NCBI GenBank assembly: GCA_035048495.1
Contig: CM068543.1
Span: forward strand, 24,231,751-24,295,750
DNA from: Euptelea pleiosperma
Taxonomy: Eukaryota > Streptophyta > Magnoliopsida > Ranunculales > Eupteleaceae
Length of the DNA: 64,000 nucleotides
Direction of reading: 5' to 3'
The notes under the pieces were generated by a model. It was not told the DNA's origin, made no database searches, and saw only the letters and a list, made by a program, of their open reading frames with translations. The translations under genes and the position numbers were made by a program. This document shows positions 59,518 through 64,000 of the stretch, in pieces. Position 1 is the stretch's first letter; each line of letters begins with the position of its first letter.

Positions 59518-59826
59518 TCAATTACGAGGTATAGAGTCCACTACATTGTTGTGCCTCTTGGATGGACCAGAAGGAGGGATAGGAGTTCCTCTGGGGAAGA
59601 AGTTGAATACCCGACCTCGACCTCGAGATCGAAAACCCACTTCGAGTATTCGTCGACGAAGCATCGAACGATCCGAATTCATCGAGAGTCCATCGAGGAT
59701 CATCGTGCCACCACCTAGCCTAGTGCTAGTGCAGGAGCCAGGAAGAAGGAGAAGGAGAAGAAAGAGGAAGAAAAATGAAAGATGCATGGATTTAGGAGGA
59801 GGAGGAGGAGGAGGAGGAGAAGCCAT
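59518..59826 (-). CDS. IDL: IDA-like (IDL) secreted signalling peptide precursor
   Basis: Single-exon frame of 102 aa. After a short proline run (MASPPPPPPPPKS) comes a strongly hydrophobic signal sequence (SFFFLFLLLLLLPGSC, about 17-32), then a basic variable region, and near the C-terminus the extended PIP motif FFPRGTPIPPSGPSKRHN (about 76-93), close to that of INFLORESCENCE DEFICIENT IN ABSCISSION, which contains PIPPSAPSKRHN. In this family the processed, hydroxylated peptide is perceived by HAESA/HSL receptor kinases and controls organ abscission and cell separation. Length is normal for the family. A second in-frame Met at residue 14 (codon ending at 59787) would also place the signal peptide correctly and may be the true start, since the proline run is unusual before a signal peptide. 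Confidence 0.9.
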   Translation of the reverse strand: MASPPPPPPPPKSMHLSFFFLFLLLLLLPGSCTSTRLGGGTMILDGLSMNSDRSMLRRRILEVGFRSRGRGRVFNFFPRGTPIPPSGPSKRHNNVVDSIPRN

Positions 59827-59873
59827 GAGAGGGGGGAGAGAGAGATTTTCTGAATGAAGGGGGGGAGAGGTTA

Positions 59874-59880
59874 GTTTATA
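59874..59880 (-). promoter_or_regulatory. Probable TATA box of the IDA-like gene
   Basis: TATAAAC on the minus strand, 48 bp above the first ATG and 87 bp above the second. A transcript starting about 30 bp downstream of the box would leave a leader of about 20 nt to the first ATG, which slightly favours the second. Confidence 0.5.
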
Positions 59881-60164
59881 TGTGCATGGGGGGGAAGAAA
59901 AAAAGTGGGTTTATGTTCAGGGAAAGAAAAGTGAGACGCACGCCAACGACTATTGAAATCTGATATGTCAACGATTGAAAAAGGTTGGGTACCGTCCCAA
60001 AGCCCTATTTCTCTTACTTTGCTCCCAAATTTCTCATCACCTTATCGTCTGTCGAGATGTTATTAACTTAATTATATTTAAATCAATTCAAGATTAATGT
60101 GATTATTAGTATTAGCTAGACTATAATTATGGTGTATAAGTGACAAACCGATACATATGGTGTG

Positions 60165-60411
60165 CATTTTAACGGTATAACAGACTGGGGGTGTTACTGT
60201 TAAAACCGTTAAAAATGATTGTAACGGACGGGCATAAATGAAAAAAAAAAATCAGATTTTAATGGAATTTAACAGAAATAACAGCCGTTAAAACGAATAA
60301 ATCGGCTGTTTTTTTCGAAGCGTCAAAATGGTTTTTAACGTAAGGGGCTTGGGGTGTTATACCATTTTAGCTGCTGTTAAAACCGTTTAAATGGCGTTAT
60401 TTTAAACCATG
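60165..60411. mobile_element. hAT-like MITE, CAAGGTTTAAA family, decayed copy
   Basis: Starts CATTTTAACGGTATAACAG and ends TTATTTTAAACCATG, with repeated GTTAAAACCGTT inside. The flanks do not match. Confidence 0.6.
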
Positions 60412-60582
60412 GTCACGACTTTTGGGATTAACTTGATCGAATGATTCCAACCATCTGATCTTTCACATCTTTTGGGTAGTACCAATTTTTGGCCAAGCTA
60501 AAATATTTTGACATGCTAATTATTGAGGCTCTTATGGAGTTTCAGCAGTACTTGTGTATGTTCTGTCTCAAAAATCATAAAA

Positions 60583-60640
60583 CTTAGTTCATGGTATCGG
60601 AGTGGGAGGTCCTGGGTTCGATCCTTGGGGGCATGTGTCA
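60583..60640 (+). repeat. tRNA-related sequence with a B box
   Basis: GGTTCGATCC at 60615-60624 is a perfect pol III B box, preceded by GGTATCGGAGTGGGAGGTC. The A box is poor. Probably a SINE or tRNA relic. Confidence 0.4.
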
Positions 60641-60689
60641 AGTGTGTCCCGCACGTGCAATTGGTAGGTTTCGTTTTTAAGGTACCTAG

Positions 60690-61008
60690 AAATGGAACTA
60701 ATATTGCCGGTTCTTATCTATTCCAGTTCTCAAAATGATGGATCCAGAATCGGAACCGAACTCGATTATTTGTTTCCGGTCGGTTCCAGTTCTGATCTTG
60801 GTAATATTACAATTTTAACACTATATTTATATATCAGTTCTGGTTCCTATCAGTTTCGGGTACAATATCAACTACCCATAATTGGAAACGTTATTTTTGG
60901 TTCGGTTCTAATCACGGTTCCTTTTTTATTGGTTCCCAAAAATGTGGAACCGGAACCGGTGTCTTCAGTTCCGGTTTGATTTCGGTTTAATTGGTAAAAA
61001 TTGACACC
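60690..61008. mobile_element. hAT-like TAGGG-type element, right end only
   Basis: Repeats GGTTCCGGTT/AACCGGAACC-type words and ends TTGACACCCCCA, the inverse of the TAGGGGTGTCAA end seen at 9334. The left end is not clear. Confidence 0.45.
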
Positions 61009-61009
61009 C

Positions 61010-61764
61010 CCATCCATGTGTGTGCTGGGGATCCTTTGATATACGTTGTTAGTCTAAAAAAAATGGATTTAAAATAAAAAAAATCTGAACCGTCTATTTG
61101 ACTGTTAATTTAACTCCACATGTGATAGGGTTAGAAAATTTCAGATTTTAACTCAGGGGTCCCACAAAAGAATGTCAAAATAAACCAACCCATTTGGGTT
61201 GAAATATCACACAAGGCACGCACATCATGCGCGCAGCTATTCTATTTATTAAAAATGGTTGTGGCGCATAGGATGGGAACAATCCATTGAAAATATAAGA
61301 TTTAAAGTATTATTGCTCTCAATTACTATGATCTAGAGAAAAGTCAACTGATTAGATGGTTGTGATTGGACCAGATCTACTGTTTGGATTTAGAAAAGCT
61401 TTTAAATGGGACCCATTGAATGGCCATTCTCACCCAACCCTCCTTATGTGTAATCGTATGAATTTGTAGACCGTTGGTATGATCTACATGTTTTGTGTAC
61501 GAAACAGATCATTAATTAGCACCCTCGTTACTTCTTTTAAGTGAAGATCAAAGAAGTCAAAATCCGTGCAAGAGTGGGAGTAGCTGATGAACAAACGAAA
61601 ATGGGGTCCACTCTACCTAGAACAAGTCCTATTGTGGGGGCAAAAATCAAGTGCCATGTGGCATTTATGGATAGATCCCTTTGATTTTGAAGCCCCAATA
61701 CCAAACTTTGAATGAAGGCTAGGTGTTTTAAACCTACCAATCTAGTGGAGGTATGGCCCCACAC
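61010..61764. other. Intergenic, no gene recognised
   Basis: Ordinary AT-rich DNA. A 79-codon minus-strand frame at 61537-61776 has no motif I know and runs into a transposon end. Confidence 0.45.
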
Positions 61765-62227
61765 TAGGGCTGGCAATGGATCAGGTTTGAGTCGGATTGG
61801 TACTGATTTGGTACCGATCCGATAAGAAATTCAATAGATCCGGACCCGATCCGGATCTGATTGGATCAATAAAAATCAGTTCCAGAACCGATCCGATATT
61901 TTTAGATCGGTTCCCGGTCCGATCCGATCCGATCCGATTCCATAGGTATTAATTTAATCCCATTAAGCATATATTTAAATAATATATATTTTTAAATACC
62001 TTTATGTAATTAAATATATATCTATATAATATATATTATATATCTTATATATATCGGATCTATATCGGATCGGGACAAGGTCGATCTGGTATCGATCCGA
62101 TAAGAGATCGGATCGACAATCTGTGATCTGGTACCAATCCAATAACGAAAAATGTAGTTCCGGACCCAGTTTTTTCAGATCAGATCCGATCGGATCTCGG
62201 GTTTGATCAGATCCATTGCCAGCCCTA
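61765..62227. mobile_element. hAT-like MITE, TAGGGNTGNCAATGGAT family, copy 2
   Basis: Ends TAGGGCTGGCAATGGATC and GATCCATTGCCAGCCCTA are a perfect inverted repeat, flanked exactly by CCCCACAC (61757-61764, 62228-62235). The interior repeats CCGATCCGATC many times, with an AT-rich centre. Confidence 0.9.
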
Positions 62228-62235
62228 CCCCACAC

Positions 62236-62738
62236 AAAAGTCAGACAACCGTCCAATCACCATATGACACTTGTTTTAGTCGGTTACACTAGAATTTGAT
62301 GGTAGTAACTGATACCTAATCATTCCTCCAAAAAATTAATCTACATTAGGATGCTAGGCGCCCACGCAAGGATCACGACCAACCATTTAATGGGTCCCAG
62401 TTTAGAGATCTCAAAGGCCAAAAATCAATGTGATAATCATATACTCTCTGTAAATTAATAGGACTAGAGATCGATGCCGGAATAGTTGAATCTATGTGAA
62501 GATGAACTCCATGGCAATGCAAATAACGCGTTAAGAAAAGTCAGCCCTTTAGTCATTTCCATGTGGGGGTGGACCCCACAGGTGTAACAAGGTGGGAAAT
62601 CTCGACACGCATATGTGGGACCCCAGATAGAGATGAGTCAAAGGCTGATGTTTTGGTGATACTGAAATTTCTAATCTCGTCAATTATTGACTTTAATGGT
62701 GAAATAGACACTCTAATTTATTAATTTGTAATAAATAT
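62236..62738. other. Intergenic, no gene recognised
   Basis: No open frame of interest and no clear repeat. Confidence 0.4.
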
Positions 62739-63068
62739 CAAGGTTTTAAAATGGTCCCTTGTAACAGTATAATGGTCATTTAACTTTACGTTATACGACC
62801 GTTATAACTGGGTCATGTCCGAATTAAAAAACAGTCAGAATATTATTGTTTTAACAGTTTTTCAATAAACACTTTTTTTCTCAAAATAACGGCCATTATT
62901 TCCATTATAACGGTAACTGGAACAACAGGTTTTTTTTTTTTTTTTTTTTTCAAAATAACGGTCATTATTTCCATTATAAAATCCCAAATTTTTTTATTTT
63001 GGGTAACTGGAAAATGTGACAAGGTTAGGGTGTTACCCTGTTATTTCACGGCCGTTTTTTAAACCATG
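62739..63068. mobile_element. hAT-like MITE, CAAGGTTTAAA family, copy 5
   Basis: Starts CAAGGTTTTAAAATGG and ends TTTTTTAAACCATG. The interior has a duplicated AAAATAACGG(C/T)CATTATTT segment separated by a long T-run (62931-62950). The flanks do not match. Confidence 0.7.
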
Positions 63069-63320
63069 ATTTAGGTTGTTAAGGATCAAGTGTTAGATCT
63101 GGGTTCGAAATTTTGGGTTGGGTTTAACCAACACATACCCGACTCGGATTAAACTACTTAGATCCGATCCTTTCTAAAGAATTCAAATCTGCCAAATACA
63201 GGTTCAATTGGGTCGGATCTAGGGTTTGACCCGCCGCTTTTTATTCTCTCCAATCCATGTGTTCCACATGTACTAATATTGTACTTCTAGATAGTCATTT
63301 CCTTGTATAATACTCAAGAC

Positions 63321-63620
63321 CATGGTTTAAAAAATGACCATTATAACGGATTTGTACCTCTTCCGTTACATTATATACCGTTAAAATGCTTAAAAAATAA
63401 TAGACATTTTCGTTATAACGGCCATTATTTCCTCTAATTTTTTCATTATAACGAAAAATAACAACCGTTATTTTCTGAAAAATTTTGTGAAAAAAATGGT
63501 CATTATTATTTTCCATTTTTTGCCCGAGCGTTACAATTCATCGTTATAACCGCTGTTATAATGGAAAAACGGTAATGCTCGAGTCCGTTACACCGTGGTA
63601 ACGGCCTCTTTTAAACCTTG
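63321..63620. mobile_element. hAT-like MITE, CAAGGTTTAAA family, copy 6
   Basis: Starts CATGGTTTAAAAAATGACC and ends TTTTAAACCTTG, flanked exactly by CTCAAGAC (63313-63320, 63621-63628). The interior repeats TATAACGG and ATAACAACCGTTAT. Confidence 0.87.
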
Positions 63621-63628
63621 CTCAAGAC

Positions 63629-64000
63629 CACATGGATCATTATCTCATTGAGAAATTGAAGGAAGGAAATGGTAAAGAGGAGGAGATACGGTGAGAGACA
63701 ATATCACCGACATTCGAGGCTCGTAAACATAACCAACCGATGCTTCCGGGATGGTTGTTGAGGTATGAGGAAACTCAATTCCCTGAATTGTAGGACTTCA
63801 CAGCTGTACTCTTTCTCTCTTTTTATTTTTTTTTAACTCCAGAGAAATGCTACCAAGCAACCCCTTCACGGAATTGCACAGATGCAAGCTGTCCATTTTT
63901 ACCCTTTTAACTGAAATCGAATTGGAATCGGAATACGAATTCAAATTCCAGTTCCGGTTCCACTTTTTTGGGGGCCTAAAGGGTTTCGGTTCTGGGCCTA
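63629..64000. other. Window edge, no gene recognised
   Basis: From about 63910 the text repeats GGAATCGGAA/TTCCGGTTCC motifs like the interior of the TAGGG elements and is cut off by the window end. The preceding 280 bp show nothing I can name. Confidence 0.4.

Noticed and set aside
1..64000. CRISPR array or bacterial operon features
   Set aside because: Intron-containing plant genes and plant transposons fill the window; no regularly spaced identical repeats with unique spacers are present.

Overview
This is a nuclear window from a flowering plant. The genes have many short exons with GT-AG introns, their products are plant families (a KIN-8A-like kinesin, an early-nodulin-like phytocyanin, an IDA-like abscission peptide), and most of the remaining DNA is AT-rich and packed with plant-type transposons. 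I cannot name the species. Four gene families are supported.

Layout. (1) A seven-exon kinesin gene lies on the minus strand from 5242 down to 346. (2) About 6.3-25.5 kb has no gene I recognise. It holds nested MITEs, hAT-like, PIF/Harbinger-like and Mutator-like elements, a decayed LINE, tRNA-related sequences and degenerate AT-rich repeats. (3) A DEAD-box RNA helicase of the HAS1/DDX18 type is present twice in tandem on the plus strand (25.8-36.1 kb and 42.6-50.1 kb). Each copy has twelve exons with all helicase motifs intact. The copies are one segmental duplication that extends past the genes to about 38.67 and 52.34 kb. A 1.69-kb PIF/Harbinger-like element entered the copy 1 flank, a LINE entered the copy 2 flank, and about 2.75 kb of intron 2 is present only in copy 1. 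(4) Two Helitron 3' termini of one family, in opposite orientation, sit at 52.75 and 58.64 kb on either side of a two-exon ENODL gene. (5) A single-exon IDA-like peptide precursor is on the minus strand at 59.5-59.8 kb. (6) The rest, to 64 kb, is mostly small hAT-like elements.

The genes do not form a pathway. The strongest observations are evolutionary. In helicase copy 1 a 1-base deletion just after the ancestral ATG disconnects that start codon, while the rest of the frame is intact. Copy 2 begins within tens of bases of a nested transposon and lacks the copy 1 upstream sequence. The duplicated flanks serve as empty sites that date several insertions. Many mobile-element calls rest on terminal inverted repeats plus target-site duplications read directly in the sequence; no transposase was found. 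Repeat boundaries without a target-site duplication are approximate.
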